A stretch of 64,000 nucleotides of DNA, from positions 22,488-86,487 of the forward strand of contig CAKKTI010000042.1 in assembly GCA_920105805.1 (NCBI GenBank), written 5' to 3'. This document shows, in pieces, positions 35,401 to 47,722 of this stretch. The position numbers and the translations under genes were made by a program. Source of the DNA: Condylostoma magnum. Its lineage: Eukaryota > Ciliophora > Heterotrichea > Heterotrichida > Condylostomatidae. A model generated the notes under the pieces. It was not told the origin of the DNA. It saw only the letters and a program-made list of their open reading frames with translations, and did no database searches. The first letter of the stretch is position 1. The number at the start of each line of letters is the position of its first letter.

Positions 35401-38400
35401 ATCAAATTGCAATTTTACAAACAAACTTCTATCTGAATGCAATGTTAATTAACTGATCACTCACAACTATGATTGCTTAGACTGCAAAAGCGGATGTAAT
35501 AGTTGTAATAAGGAAGAATATTGCAATCTATGTGAAAGTGTTGGGTGTCTGCAATGCACAGATTATATAGGAGCCTGCTCTTCATGCAGTAGTACATTTG
35601 ACGGCTCATCTGGATAATGCTAATGTATAGCATAGCCTTCTTACGCTAATTTTGATGAAGAGTGTGTATCTTGTGAGGCAAATTGCAATAAATGCGAATT
35701 GGCTGATGGAAATTTCATTTGCACTGAATGTGTCCCAGGATATGTACTCAGTTCGGCTGGATGCTATACTTGCAGCCAATATGAAGGATTTGGAGGGCAA
35801 CATTTAGTGCAATGAGACAGCTTAACAGCAGACTAAAAGGTTTATGTTGATTAAAGTTGCACTGAGAATTGTGGGGATGGATTAACCTTATATTAAAATC
35901 AGTGCGATGATTAGAATTAGATTAACGGAGATGGGTGTGATGAAAATTGCGATGTAGAGGAGGACTGGAATTGCATAGTATCAGATTGAATAAGCAGTTG
36001 TTTCTATGTTGTCTAAAGAGCTGAGTTAGCTTATAGTGGGAATAAGGGAAATGGGTATATTTTTGAGATTATATTTTACACTGACATTTAGTTAAAGTCC
36101 AATAGTTAATTTGAGTTGAGTATTGACATAAGTAACTAATTCACTTATGATTTAAATTAAAGAGATAGTAAGACCATTGAAATTAGAATTAATATTGAAG
36201 AGGATTAATGGTAAGACTTTGAATTAACTGTTCTGAACAATTTTTAATAGATTTTAGTGAACCCTGTATCACTTCCAGATCCAGAATTAAAAGCATAATC
36301 TATGTCTCTTTGCTGATCCTTCTCCACTGTGTGTACCTAATGCATTAGCAATTATGTCTTATAAGATAACTAATGTAAATGCTTAGGAAAGCATTATATA
36401 TCTTAAAACAATTCCTGCGAACAATGTGGGACAGATTGTGAAGTATGCGAGAGTGCATAAGAATGTGTATTGTGCAACCAGTAATCCCTACTTATCAATA
36501 ATAACTGTATTAGATGCAGCTAAATTGAAGGATTTGGAGGGTACACTGTTAAAATTGATGATATTTCTCCAGCATCAATTTCTTATATTTTATTGTAATG
36601 CAAGGAAGTTTGTGGAGATGGTATAAACTTAGGCTAAAATGAGTGTGACGATGGAAATAGCATCAATGGAGATGGCTGTTCAGATTCGTGTAAGGTTGAA
36701 AATGCACTATTAGAATGAAAACTATCTTATTAAACTTAAACTAATGATAAATTCTACATAAATTTAACCTTCAACTAAGCAATTAAGCCTATAGATTTTA
36801 CACTAAAGTAATATATGAGAATACAACTCAATCCTAATCAAAATTTTAACTGAAGTTATTCTGAAATATCCAATCAGGGCTAAATTTAAGGGTACTTAAT
36901 TGAAATAACAGCTTTAGGAAGTATAATATATAACACATAAGTTTAAGCTGAGCTAATAGACCCTCATATTTTCTAGACGCCTTTAGGTGTAAAAAACGAG
37001 CAATAGAGTGACTAAACTGTTCTTAAGGACTAATACACTGAAGAAAATCTTGAAGTATTAGGAACAGATTTACAAAACTCAGTGGGAGGTGGTGTAGGAG
37101 GGGCACTTAGCTCAAGCATTCTACTAAGTTTGATAGGACTTAACTCAGAGCTCTCAGCCTTATTGCAGTCTATTGAAATGATGCAACTAATAAATTTCCT
37201 TATGTTTATTAATGTAAGGTATACCCAAGAATTGAGAATGTACTTTAAAATATTTGACTTTGCAAATATGGACTTAGTTCCTAATCTATTCGACATGTTT
37301 TATGTAGAAAATGATGGAGTAGAATATGTAGAAGGTAAGTTTCAAGAGGAGGAGGTTGCTAGTAATTTCTTATCATCTTGTGGGCCTAGTATCATAATAT
37401 TTGGCGGATTTATATTATTATGAATAGCAACTTTACCCCTTAAGAATGTCAGTAAAAAGAAATGCCTTTAAAACTTGTATAATAATCAACGATACTAGTC
37501 CTTCTTATATCTATGGATTGAATCATTTTTAAATATTTGGTTTGCAGTTTTCATTCATTTCAAATATTACAAAATTAATGAGGATCTTGCTGCTACCTTG
37601 TCTTTAGGAATATATATATTGATAACCTTATTAATATTTGTATTCTTGCTAGTAATCATAAGATAAAAGAAGGATAACGGTGAAATTTATAATACTCGAT
37701 TTGGATGCTTGTACTTATAGTTTTCTAGAAAAAGTACTTTAACTAGATATTTTATGTTCTTCTAACACTTAAGAAGATTACTATTTTGTGTTATTTTAGT
37801 ATATTTTTAAGACAACCCACATTTGTAACTATAATGCATGGCTTTAATGCTACTCACAGTAACTTTTACTTAGTATGCGATAATGTTTGCAATTCTATTA
37901 CCTTATGAAGCAACTTAAAGGTAAAATATTAAGTCAACATTAGATGAGTTTTTCTTTACATCTGGTGTATTTCTAATTTATAGCTTTACCAATGAAGACC
38001 TTAGCGATGATTTTAGATTCTAAATAAGTATTGTGATTATGATACTATTGAGCTTATCTTTTGCTCCAGGTATTATTATTTACTACTTTGGTACTATAAA
38101 AGCTCTAATTTAAAAGTGCAAAGATAGAAAAATTGCTAAGTAAAAATAAGCTGAAGTATCACCCTAAGAAAATACTTAAAGAAATAATTAGGAACTTAAT
38201 TAAGAAGATTCGTAATCTTTGATTAGTGTGCAGCAAAATGATAGAGGTGATTTAATGAATAATAGATTTGAGCCAGTAGTTTACAAGAACGAATCTAACC
38301 TACAAAATCAGAATGATATCAAGTAAAGAAAGCTTTAGTCACTGGTATACAAAAACAAATCTAATCCGAGAAATTAGGAGAATATACAGCAAAAGGGACT

Positions 38401-38443
38401 TTAATCGCTGGTATACAAAACGAATCAGAATTCCATCTGATAA
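32429..38443 (+). CDS. Very large cysteine-rich receptor-like membrane protein 2 (LamG-like, DUF4215-like)
   Basis: About 2004 residues in one uninterrupted frame. It has a signal peptide (MNIKVTISFLLVMS), beta-rich ectodomain parts and a short Cys cluster near 440-480. LamG/concanavalin-like domains follow, the clearest at ~820-990 (GIYLDGSHYAELYTD ... GMIRNLSYLNYTNR). More CxxC modules lie at ~1010-1120. Two DUF4215-type repeats with the signature CGDG ... CDDxNxxxGDGCxxxC follow at ~1140 and ~1395. From ~1650 to ~1910 several transmembrane helices resemble the C-terminal part of the gene at 26641. The cytoplasmic tail ends in three imperfect VYKN repeats. It is probably a cell-surface receptor or adhesin; function unknown. 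The stop is TGA-TAA at 38438-38443. Confidence 0.88.
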
Positions 38444-38545
38444 TTGTTAGATTAATTCATTACTTGAATAATTTGTCATAAATTAAACCTTTCTTTATCA
38501 GAAGTCTCATATAAATACTAACAATTAATATATGAAATTTACTAC

Positions 38546-39247
38546 TTAAGCCTCACTAAAGTTTTTCCTAAACCACCTCATGAATGATTCACATTACTCT
38601 TCTTCATTTACCTCATTTTCTTTTGATTTTAGCACATCTAATATTTTTTAATGAAAAGCATTGAACTATTAGAACCTTATGGGAGAATTTTAATCATTAT
38701 CCGTTAGCTCACTTTCAGAAACCATAACGCATCTCCTAACTTCTTCTAAAAATGCTCTTTCATCCGCGGTATAAAGTTACAAGGCCTAAGGATTTAAAAC
38801 ACAAGTTGCCGCGGTCCAACTATCTTTAAAATAGAATATTTTTTTCAAGTATGCAAGTATAAGGAATATAAAGTCTTTCCTAGGCCTTCATTGAGGAAAT
38901 TGTTCACTTATGTTAACTTCTCCCGTTTCTGGGTCTACTAAGGGGTGAAATAAATAGTTTACGAAAAATGCCCTGGGCCTTTGATTTGGGTAATCTGTGG
39001 GAATGTCAATTCTAAACTTGAAAATTCCTCCTTTATACTCACCTTGCCTTAGAAAAATCACTCCATGCCATAGCCTTATATTATTAATTTAAGGTAAAAC
39101 ATAAACTCCCATTGGTGAATAAGCTTTAAGGCTTCTATATTCGAGCATTAGTTGATAATCCCGTAATCTTTCTTAGTTCATTCTATTAGTCGGGGTCTTT
39201 TGTACTTTGATTGATTGGTCCTCTATTTTAATGTTTTCCTCTGACAT
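38546..39247 (-). CDS. AKTIP: AKTIP/FTS-like inactive ubiquitin-conjugating (UEV) protein
   Basis: 233 residues with a UBC fold. The stretch LFHPLVDPETGEVNISEQF aligns with AKTIP/FTS; where an active E2 has its catalytic Cys there is none, so it cannot form a ubiquitin thioester. FILAYLKKIFYFK-like and LNPQALQLYTADERAFLEEV follow, as in the family. AKTIP joins Hook and FHIP proteins (FHF complex) to link endosomes to dynein; that role is inferred from homology. The stop is uncertain: TAA at 38546-38548 is chosen, but the frame runs on 15 codons to TGA-TAA at 38495-38500. Confidence 0.88.
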
Positions 39248-39308
39248 TTTAAAATTTTACGATTTTTTGGATAGATTTATACAGAGACATTTCCGTTAAT
39301 AATTAAAT

Positions 39309-40001
39309 ATGAGTTTTCAGTTAATGTTAGCTATGCTTTTGTGTTTATGCCAGTCAGTTAGTCTGAGGACAGACTTATAAGAAAGTGAATCAAAATCGTA
39401 AGAGGCTCTAAGTCAAGAGTCTGCCTTTAATAAAGATATTCTAGATATAATTAATTATCTAGATGACATTGGAACAAAGATTCTGCAGTAATAAAAGGAT
39501 GAGGATGAGTCAAATGTAGTGGAAGAAGAAAGTTATTAGGAGGAAGTTGAATTGTAAGACTAGTATGATTTATTAGAAGACTCATATAAGGCTTATGAAG
39601 AAATGATGAGAGAAAAAATTGAGTAACTAACGTAGAAAGATACGCAAAGTTTAGACTAGTTACAGATAATTGCTGCTTATATTCAAAATATGCTAGAATC
39701 CCATCAGGAAGCAACTAAAGTGTTTGAATAAATCGATAAGGAGAAGAATGTTATTGAAGATCAAGAGGCTGACTTAGAGTTGAAAAAGTATCAATTGTAG
39801 GAATTTATTAAAGAGTAGTAGAATAAAAATTAACAGCAAATGAAGATATTAGATGAAGCTTAAGAACAGGTTGAAAGAGCTTTAGATTTAATCAAAGAAA
39901 GTTAGGATAGATTGTATAAGAGAACACTACTTCTTTAAGAGTTGTCAGAATAACCAAGGCCTTAGAAGAAGAGATTCACAGATTTAAAACGCAAAGAGTG
40001 A
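39309..40001 (+). CDS. Secreted coiled-coil protein
   Basis: About 230 residues. A signal peptide MSFQLMLAMLLCLCQSVS is followed by ~190 residues of Glu/Gln/Leu-rich heptads, so a long coiled coil is expected, and a short basic end. No Cys lies outside the signal peptide. It is probably secreted or lumenal, for example in secretory granules (trichocyst-like or mucocyst-like matrix proteins have this design), but no family match is claimed. The coding region ends at three stops in a row, TGA TAA TAG (39999-40007). It is divergent from AKTIP, with 61 nt between start codons. Confidence 0.7.
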
Positions 40002-40115
40002 TAATAGTTTGTAATCAAATAAATTGAAATAACACTTCAGTTATAATATTTTGTATAAGTCATTAATTCTAGTTATGCTATTATTTGTTCACATCTTTTG
40101 AATTATACACTAAAT

Positions 40116-40658
40116 ATGTAAAAGAGACTTTACAGTAGGTCAGTCAAGTCATTATCTGAGTAAAGATTACTTAAAGTTAAAAGAGGCTAGAGACTTAAAT
40201 AGATATTAAACTAATAAGGAGATAAAAACTTGTTTGAATAGTTTAATAATAAGTATAAAGAGATTTCTGCAAACTTAGGTGAGAGGCAACAAAAGGCAAA
40301 ATAGCAAACTGTAGTATCTAAACAATAGATTACTCATAATGAATAGAAAAAGAAATGTGAGTTAATACCTTCGTTTTACAGAGCATTTAAGAGTATTGAC
40401 AGAACTATTAAGAATTAAATTGATGAGGAAGAAAATTAGATTAATTCATAAAGACATAAGTATAAAACTACAAAATAAAAGCTGCTAAATTCAAAATAAC
40501 GATTAAGATACAAATGAACTTCATTCAGTCCAAATCAAGTTATAAGTTTACACAAGAAATGCAGATTATTTCCATGAAAGAAACGAGTAAGTTTATGAAA
40601 CTAAGAGGTTGCATATCTATATAAAAGAAAGGGATTAAAAACACCCCAGCATCTTTAA
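40116..40658 (+). CDS. Small basic helical protein, unknown
   Basis: 180 residues, Lys/Gln/Arg-rich (QRLLKVKRGQRLKQIL, NKYKEISANLGERQQKAKQQ) with a Trp-containing basic C-terminal part (SPNQVISLHKKCRLFPWKKR). It looks like one of the basic cytoskeletal or nuclear proteins common in ciliates. No domain recognised. It ends TAA TAA (40656-40661), tail to tail with the casein kinase gene. Confidence 0.55.
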
Positions 40659-40815
40659 TAATATTTTCAATGATAGTAGTGGTTATTTTTATTAGCTATA
40701 ATAGGTTTAAATTTGACATATTTAGGAAATAATTCCAATACTAAACAACAGAATGTTTAAAGTAGATGAACAATTTAAAATCTATAACTATGTCAATGAT
40801 TATTATAAAGTTTAC

Positions 40816-41868
40816 TTAACTTCAAAACTTTCTTCTGGGATGCCCTGTCGGACCTGCATTTGTATTCCCAACTTTTACTTCTTCTTCCTTTCTTTATCCT
40901 AGTCTATTATTTTTCCTTTCCTCGTCATTCTACTACTAACTACTCCTCTATCTATTCTGATTAATATTAAGCAAAGATCAGTCAAAAATCTAATCATTTT
41001 AATGATTTTCCCTGAAAAACAGATCTTTGAACATTCTTTTCAAATATGCATAATCAGGCCTGTCTTCAAACCTTAATCCTCTACAATAAGAAAGATAAGT
41101 AGCAAACTCAGGTGCAAAATTCCTACAAAGTTATTCAATAGTAGTATTAATTTTTCTTTCCCTAATCCTATCATATCTTTCCTTTTTATTATTAGCCTAT
41201 AGACCCTGCCAAGGCAAAGAGCCTCTAAGAAAGTACATAAACACATGGCCTAGTCCTTCTAAGTCATCTCTTCGAGACTGTTCAATACCCAAATGAGTGT
41301 TGATAGAAGCATACCGAGCAGTTCCTGTCAGATTTTTGCCTTCTCTGCATGGAATATGCTGCTGAGTTCTGGGATCTCTATACTTTTTAGCTAATCCGAA
41401 GTCGATTACATATATTTAACTGGCTCTCTTGCCCAATCCTATAAGAAAATTATCTGGTTTTATGTCTCTATGCAAAAAGTTTTTAGCATGTAGGAACTCA
41501 ACTCTTGAAATCATTTAATCTGCTAGCATTAGTACAGTCTTTGAAGACAAGCGGCGATTGCAGAAGTTAAACAGATCTTCTAGAGAAGGCCCGAGAAGAT
41601 CTAAAACCATTACGTTGTACTCGCCTTCCACACCATACCAGTGAATATTAGGAATTCCTACTCCTCCTTGGAGTATTCTGTATATTTTGCTCTCATAGAG
41701 GAGCTAAGGATTTCTGGAACGGACTGGCTCCAATTTAATTGCTACTTCCTCATTGGTTTGTATATTACTCCCTAGGTAAATATCGCCAAATGAGCCTGCT
41801 CCTATCTTACGACCTAGGCGATACTTGCCTCCTACTCTGAGTTCAACAGATGAGTTACTTTCACTCAT
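40816..41868 (-). CDS. Casein kinase 1 family Ser/Thr kinase
   Basis: 350 residues. The kinase domain begins [20 protein letters not shown], with the ATP-binding Lys in EVAIKLEPV. The catalytic loop is [12 protein letters not shown], the activation segment [10 protein letters not shown], and the CK1 mark [17 protein letters not shown] replaces the usual APE region. [20 protein letters not shown] and IFDWSLLN close the domain; that Trp is TGA. A ~55-residue Gln/Arg-rich tail follows. ATG 41868 is chosen because MSES leads directly into the domain; an in-frame ATG at 41889 would add seven residues. Ciliates have large CK1 families, so no specific orthologue is named. Confidence 0.95.
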
Positions 41869-42029
41869 TTTAATTTTTATAAAAGCCAATCAAATAACTA
41901 TGTTTTATAGTGAAATGGGGAACTGTTCAAGCTAATTTTAAAAGAGCATTTAAATGCAGTTAGATTTGTACCTGTTGCAATATAGACAAGTAAATCTTGT
42001 ATTATAAAATAATATAAATAAATTACCCT

Positions 42030-42833
42030 CTATTCTAAATACTCCTTCATTCCTTTTTCAAGTGTCTAAATAAATTTAGGAATAGCTGTAATGGAGACTC
42101 TTTTTAGCATCGCCATAGGAATTGATCCTCCAAAGTTAGTAGAGCTTATACTAGTAATTTTAGCTTTATAACAGTCCTTAGAATCTTTTAATGGCTCTAC
42201 TAAGTAACCTCCATATTCAACAACTGCTCTCACAGTACCATCTTGTATTTAAACTATTTCAGGTGCATCTATTGAGGTACAGATATCCAGCAAACAGTCA
42301 TTATATTAGAATCTTTTACCAACTATCAGTACATCTCTTTAAGCCAATGTAAAAAACTTCCTATATAATTAGTGATAGATCTTAATATTATCATCTATAT
42401 CAGAAATCAAATGCAAGTGCTGTACATTTGTATCTCATTTCTATCTTATTTCAACTTTTCCTATGAAATCTAGAAATTACTAAGCTTCTCAGGTAGTTTA
42501 TCATTCATAGCGTAAAATATACCCTCCTTTCATATCTTTGCAATAAACTTATAAACCGTTATTGTCTAACTCTAAAGTAAATCCTTTATCTATTGGATCG
42601 TCATTATAGATTTGTAAATAACTGTCAATCGATTTTTCAAGTTTCTATATGATTTCCTCTTTTGTTATAGAAGCTTATTGTAAATTATCATCTTATGCTT
42701 AGATTAATGAAGAATGAACTTGAGAGTCATGCATTGGTGTAAAAGCCATTGGGTTACTATTTTTCTCTTATAGAAGGGAAGCTTAATCATTGCAGAAAGC
42801 AGCTGGGAGACACTAAGAGCATTAAAGTCCCAT
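42030..42833 (-). CDS. START-domain lipid-transfer protein
   Basis: 267 residues. After a ~85-residue Gln/Ser-rich N-terminus comes a START domain (~90-260): GLQVYCKDMKGGYILRYE, FLDFIGKVEIRQKWDTNV, IYHQLYRKFFTLAQRDVLIV and a final amphipathic helix after the hallmark TNFGGSIPMAMLKRV. START domains carry a single lipid between membranes; the ligand is not predictable here. The N-terminus MGLQC is compatible with myristoylation and palmitoylation, which would place it on membranes. The frame stays open upstream of the ATG, so the start is not certain. Confidence 0.85.
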
Positions 42834-43192
42834 CTTAGTAATTTTTAGTACATTATTTAGCGTTTCTAACTATAAATATCCAGATTAAGTGAAAGATTGA
42901 TAGAATTAATTTTTAATATAGCAAGTTGATGCATTATAAAAGGACTTGAAGATCCATAAGTAATTAAGTAAACTGTATCGTAGATTCCTATCAAAGGTTG
43001 CTCAAGTAAACTACTTTTGTATTCAAAAGTCAATTATACAATTCTTTCAGAATTGCAGTTTAATTATAGTAAGTTATTATTATACAAATTCATCTTTTAT
43101 TTCAGCTACTGTCTCAAATTAAAATAGCTTGAGTGCATTTGACTAGATGAAGTGCTAAAACTCCTTTATAAACGATAATTGCTATTATAGAA
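42834..43192. other. Intergenic, nothing recognised
   Basis: AT-rich region between divergent genes. The minus-strand frame of the START gene remains open into it, but without an ATG or convincing domain sequence. Confidence 0.45.
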
Positions 43193-43672
43193 ATGAAAGA
43201 GAGATTAATAAGGTTATTTCTTTTTTTAGTTTATACTAATTTTATCATCCTTTCCCAACGAAATAAATTTAAAGGGAATATATATTAGTAAGTGTATCTT
43301 GATAAGATATAATGTAACTTTTTGGATTAATCATATTTAATTAGGGTTTAGATTAAGTTTTGCTGCTAAACTTATTAGCATTGGCTTATGATAAGACTTG
43401 AATTTTATACAGATTACTTATTTAATAGAGTTGCGATAACTAATTTGGTTTCCAATATACAACTTACTTGTAATTTTACAATGCATTAAGAATATAAATT
43501 GAATACTTTAACAATTATTATTATCTTTCTCACAAGTGTAATATGTAATAACATACGCAATCAACAGAAAATTACTATTTTCTAAAAGAAAGCTAATTAT
43601 AAGCTGAATCAGTTGTGGCAAATTGACAAGCTTTCTGAGACTTCAATAAAGAAAGTGCCGTATTGCTTTTAG
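43193..43672 (+). CDS. Possible small secreted or membrane protein
   Basis: 159 residues from ATG 43193 to TAG 43670-43672. The start MKERLIRLFLFLVYTNFIIL looks like a signal peptide or anchor. The rest is mixed, with one more hydrophobic stretch (LTIIIIFLTSVICNN) and a basic end. No homology was recognised and the region is AT-rich, so this is a modest call. Confidence 0.35.
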
Positions 43673-43693
43673 TTAATACTTATAAAAATAAAT

Positions 43694-44236
43694 ATGAATT
43701 GGTACTCTTTAATGTGATACTACTTTAATGTAGTGATGTGCATTCCAGTTTTTGTATTAGGTTTTTACCGTTTACGCCACTAGACTCCCAACTCCTGAAT
43801 TCCTGATTAAGTTAAACTAGATATAATAGACAATTCCTATAAATTTGTAGCAGGCGTAAGTCTAATATATTATGTTATCGATTCCCTTTACCTGACTTAT
43901 AGACAAGATTTAATGACCTGGTGCAACTTCTCCTTACTAATTCATCATTTAGTAACACTAAGCGGAGGCTATGAGATGATGAACCTTCCACACTACCCAT
44001 GGTACTTGATAATGTTGTGGGGTGTTCATTCTTTGTTGATGCTTTTCCCTAAAATAACAAACCTCAACTATCTTTATTTAGCTATCATGCTTATAGCGCT
44101 ACACGCCTTGAGTAACGACCCATATAAAAAGTTACAAATATACTAAAGAATTTTACAAACTGGTTACCTTCTAGCAGGGGTTCCGCTGTTTATGCTCTGG
44201 ATGTTTTCATGCACAAATGAGATGGAGAATATTTAG
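43694..44236 (+). CDS. TLC-domain (TLCD/TMEM136-like) membrane protein
   Basis: 180 residues with five to six hydrophobic helices. The TLC-type motif WCNFSLLIHHLVTLSGG, including the conserved His pair, follows a helix containing YVIDSLYLTY. TLC-domain proteins sit in ER or plasma membrane and act in lipid metabolism or sensing; ceramide synthases are the best-known members but are longer. The specific role is unknown. The stop TAG (44234-44236) is 20 nt before the SF3B1 start codon. Confidence 0.75.
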
Positions 44237-44256
44237 TTAGTAATATCATCTAATAA

Positions 44257-47200
44257 ATGTCATCAGAAAAGGTCATTTCTGCCCCCAAACGACGCAGTCG
44301 TTTTGAATAAGCAAGCAGTGATGATGATTAACAAGAATATTATAAGCCTTTCTCAGATCCTCTTCTAAAACACTAAAAATCACATAGGATCAGTGATAGG
44401 CAAAGCGAGTATCACAAAAAAGCTACCCGTGATATATCCAAAGGCTTTAACTCCTAAAATAAGTAAAATCAGTATAGGTCTGACTCTTCCAAGCCCTCCA
44501 AGTATCCTAAAAGAGAAGAGTAATAAAAGACTCCCCCTAGGAAATCTAGATGGGAACAACAGGAAGGATAAGAAAAGTCAACAGAAGCAACTAATACCCT
44601 CTGGGACGTTGCACCCACTGAAACTGTAACTGAACATCAGGCTGAACCCTCGGTGTACATGAATATTACACCCTAGCAGCTTCAAATGCTGAGACTGCAG
44701 AAGGAAATCGAGGCACGTAATAAGCCGTGGACTGAATCAGAGCTGCAAGACTTGTTGCCGATGGAGGGGTACGAAATAGTGCTTCCCCCTTAGAACTACC
44801 AGCCAGATTTAGCACCTACTAGAAACATAAATGCGTTTCTAAGGGATAACAAACTGTACTAGTTGCCTGATGAACTAGGAAAACCGTATGAAGTACCTGG
44901 TGCACCCACCACTGGGCCCTTTGCATTGCCACCTATAAAGCCTGAGGATTTAGGATACTTTGGGAAATTGTTATAAGAAGTTGATTTTGATAGATTAAGC
45001 TATGAAGAGTAGAAGGAAAGAAGGATCATGGAAATTTTACTGAAGGTTAAGTGTGGGGATGCTTTGATGAGGCATTAGGCTTTGAGATAAGTGACGGAAC
45101 ATGCGAGGGAACTAGGGGCTGATGCCTTGTTTAGTCAAATTCTACCATTGATGCTTTCCCCGACACTTGAGGACTAGGAAAGGCATCTACTGGTAAAGGT
45201 AATTGATAGAGTTCTGTATAAATTAGATGAGTTAGTACGGCCTCACGTGCATAGAATACTAGTTGTTATTGAGCCAATGCTAATTGACGAGGATTTTTAT
45301 GCAAGAGTAGAGGGAAGAGAGATAATTTCAAGCCTAGCAAAGGCAGCAGGTCTTCCTACTATGATAGCAACTCTCCGCTAAGATATAGACCACTAAGACG
45401 AGGCTGTAAGAAACACAACCTCCCGCGCCCTAGCAGTCGTGGCATCAGCTCTAGGCATCACTTCCATACTTCCATTTCTACGTGCTGTATGCTCTAGTAA
45501 GAAGACATGGTATGCAAGACATACAGGTGTAAAGATTGTACAGTAAATCGCTATTTTAATGGGATGTTCTATACTGCCACATTTAAAAAGTCTAGTATAG
45601 ATTGTAGAGCCTTGCTTGAAAGATGAGTAAAGAAAAGTATAGACAATATCCGCTCTTGCAATTGCAGCACTAGCAGAGGCTTCTTCTCCTTATGGAATCG
45701 AAGCTTTTGAATCTGCACTTAAACCTATTTGGCAAGGAATTAAAAGCAGTGCAGGTAAAATATTAGCTGCTTTTTTAAAAGCTATTGGGTTTATTATACC
45801 CCTAATGGAAGTAGAGATAGCTGGGGCATATACTAGAAGAATTATGCATATTGTAGTGAGAGAGTTTGCAACTAGGGATGATGATATGAAGAAAATTGTT
45901 TTAAGAGTACTTAAATAATGTATTGGAACTGAGGGAATAAGTGCAGGGTATATACGAGATTAACTGTTAGATGAGTTTTTCTAATGTTTCTGGCAGCGTA
46001 GGAATGCATTAGACCGTAAAAGTTATAAGTAATTAGTAGAAACAACTGTAGAACTAGGCTTGAAGGTAGGAGGAGCTGAGATTATTTAAAAGATTGCCAG
46101 GGATCTAAAGGATGATAGTGAACCGTATAGAAAAATGGTTGCTGAGGCAATACAGAAGATTATTATCCAATTAGGTGTAAGTGATATTAATCAATATCTA
46201 GAAGAGCAGCTGATTGATGGAATTCTATATGCTTTCCAGGAATAGAACAGTGATGACTCGTAACTAATACTCAATACTTTCGGAATAATTGTAACTAGCC
46301 TGCATATAAGAACTAAGCCTTACATTGCTAACATATGTGGAACTATTACATGGAGATTAAATAATAGATCACCCCTATTTCGTATGTTAGCTGCTGATTT
46401 AGTAGCATAGATAGCGCCTGTTATGTACGCATGTGGGGAAGAAGTTCTTATGGGAAGATTAAGCATGGGACTGTTTGAGTGTCTTGGGGAAGAATATCCT
46501 GAGGTACTCGGCTCTGTTATTGGATCAATAAGAAGTATAGTTAATGTTATTGGAATGAGCAAAATGACACCTCCAATTAGAGATTTATTGCCTAGATTAG
46601 CACCTATTCTAAGAAACAGACATGAAAAAGTACAAGAGAATGTAATAGATTTGATTGGAAGAATAGCTGAAAGAGGAGCTGATTAAATACCAGCAAAGGA
46701 GTGAATGCGGATTAGTTTTGAACTACTTGAATTGCTAAGGGCTAATAAAAAATCTATTAGAAAAGCTACAATTGTTACATATGGGTTTATAGCCAGAGCC
46801 ATTGGCCCTCATGATGTTTTATCTACTCTTTTGAATAATTTGAAAGTATAGGAAAGATAGAATAGAGTATGCACTACAATAGCCATAGCAATTGTAGCTG
46901 AAACATGCGGCCCATTCACAGTAATTCCTGCTTTAATGAATGAGTACAGAGTCCCAGAAGTAAATGTATAAAACGGAGTACTGAAGTCCTTTTCTTTCAT
47001 GTTTGAGTATATAGGAGAAATGGCTAAGGATTACATATATGCTTTAGTTCCATTATTAGAAGATGCTTTAATTGATAGAGATTTAGTGCATAGGTAGATT
47101 GCATGTGTTGCTGTAAAACACTTGGCCTTAGGAGTTGCTGGGCTAGGCTGTGAAGATGCATTAGTGCATATGCTTAATTTCATATGGCCTAATATATTTG

Positions 47201-47445
47201 AAACCTCTCCACACGTAATTAACTCAGTTATTGAAGCATTAGATGCACTCGGAATCGCTTTGGGGTCAGGAAGAATAATGGGATACTTAGTATAAGGATT
47301 GTTCCATCCAGCGAGAAAAGTAAGACAAGTTTACTGGAGAGTTTATAATTTGCTTTATTTAAGTAGTTAAGACGCGTTGACTATGTATTTTCCCAGATTG
47401 GACCAAGATAAGTATAGAAGAACGGAGTTAGAGATGTTTGTATAG
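44257..47445 (+). CDS. SF3B1: Splicing factor 3B subunit 1 (SF3B1/Hsh155)
   Basis: 1062 residues. SF3B1 is the HEAT-repeat scaffold of the U2 snRNP that clamps the branch-site helix. An ~110-residue disordered N-terminus ([23 protein letters not shown]) matches the U2AF-ligand/RW region. It is followed by [19 protein letters not shown] and [17 protein letters not shown], then about 20 HEAT repeats to the C-terminus ([38 protein letters not shown]). The N-terminal region is shorter than in human. The homology ends just before TAG at 47443-47445, which must be the stop. TAA/TAG encode Gln at dozens of positions within. Confidence 0.97.
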
Positions 47446-47722
47446 TTTAGAAAAGCATTATTACTAAGTATTATTTTAGTGATTTTTAGGCCAATTAAAA
47501 TTTGGTGTTCATTTAAAAGATATTTGGACAACATATCAAATTAAAAATATTATAATCTTTGTATACTATTCACTTATTATAAATCTTATACATTGATTGA
47601 TTACTTTAAATTATTATAGATTCATGGACATATCCGAGAATATAATATATTATATCATGCAGAAATGATTGATTTGTTTTATTAAAGATACTACAATATA
47701 AATCGATAACTCCTGTTATTTA

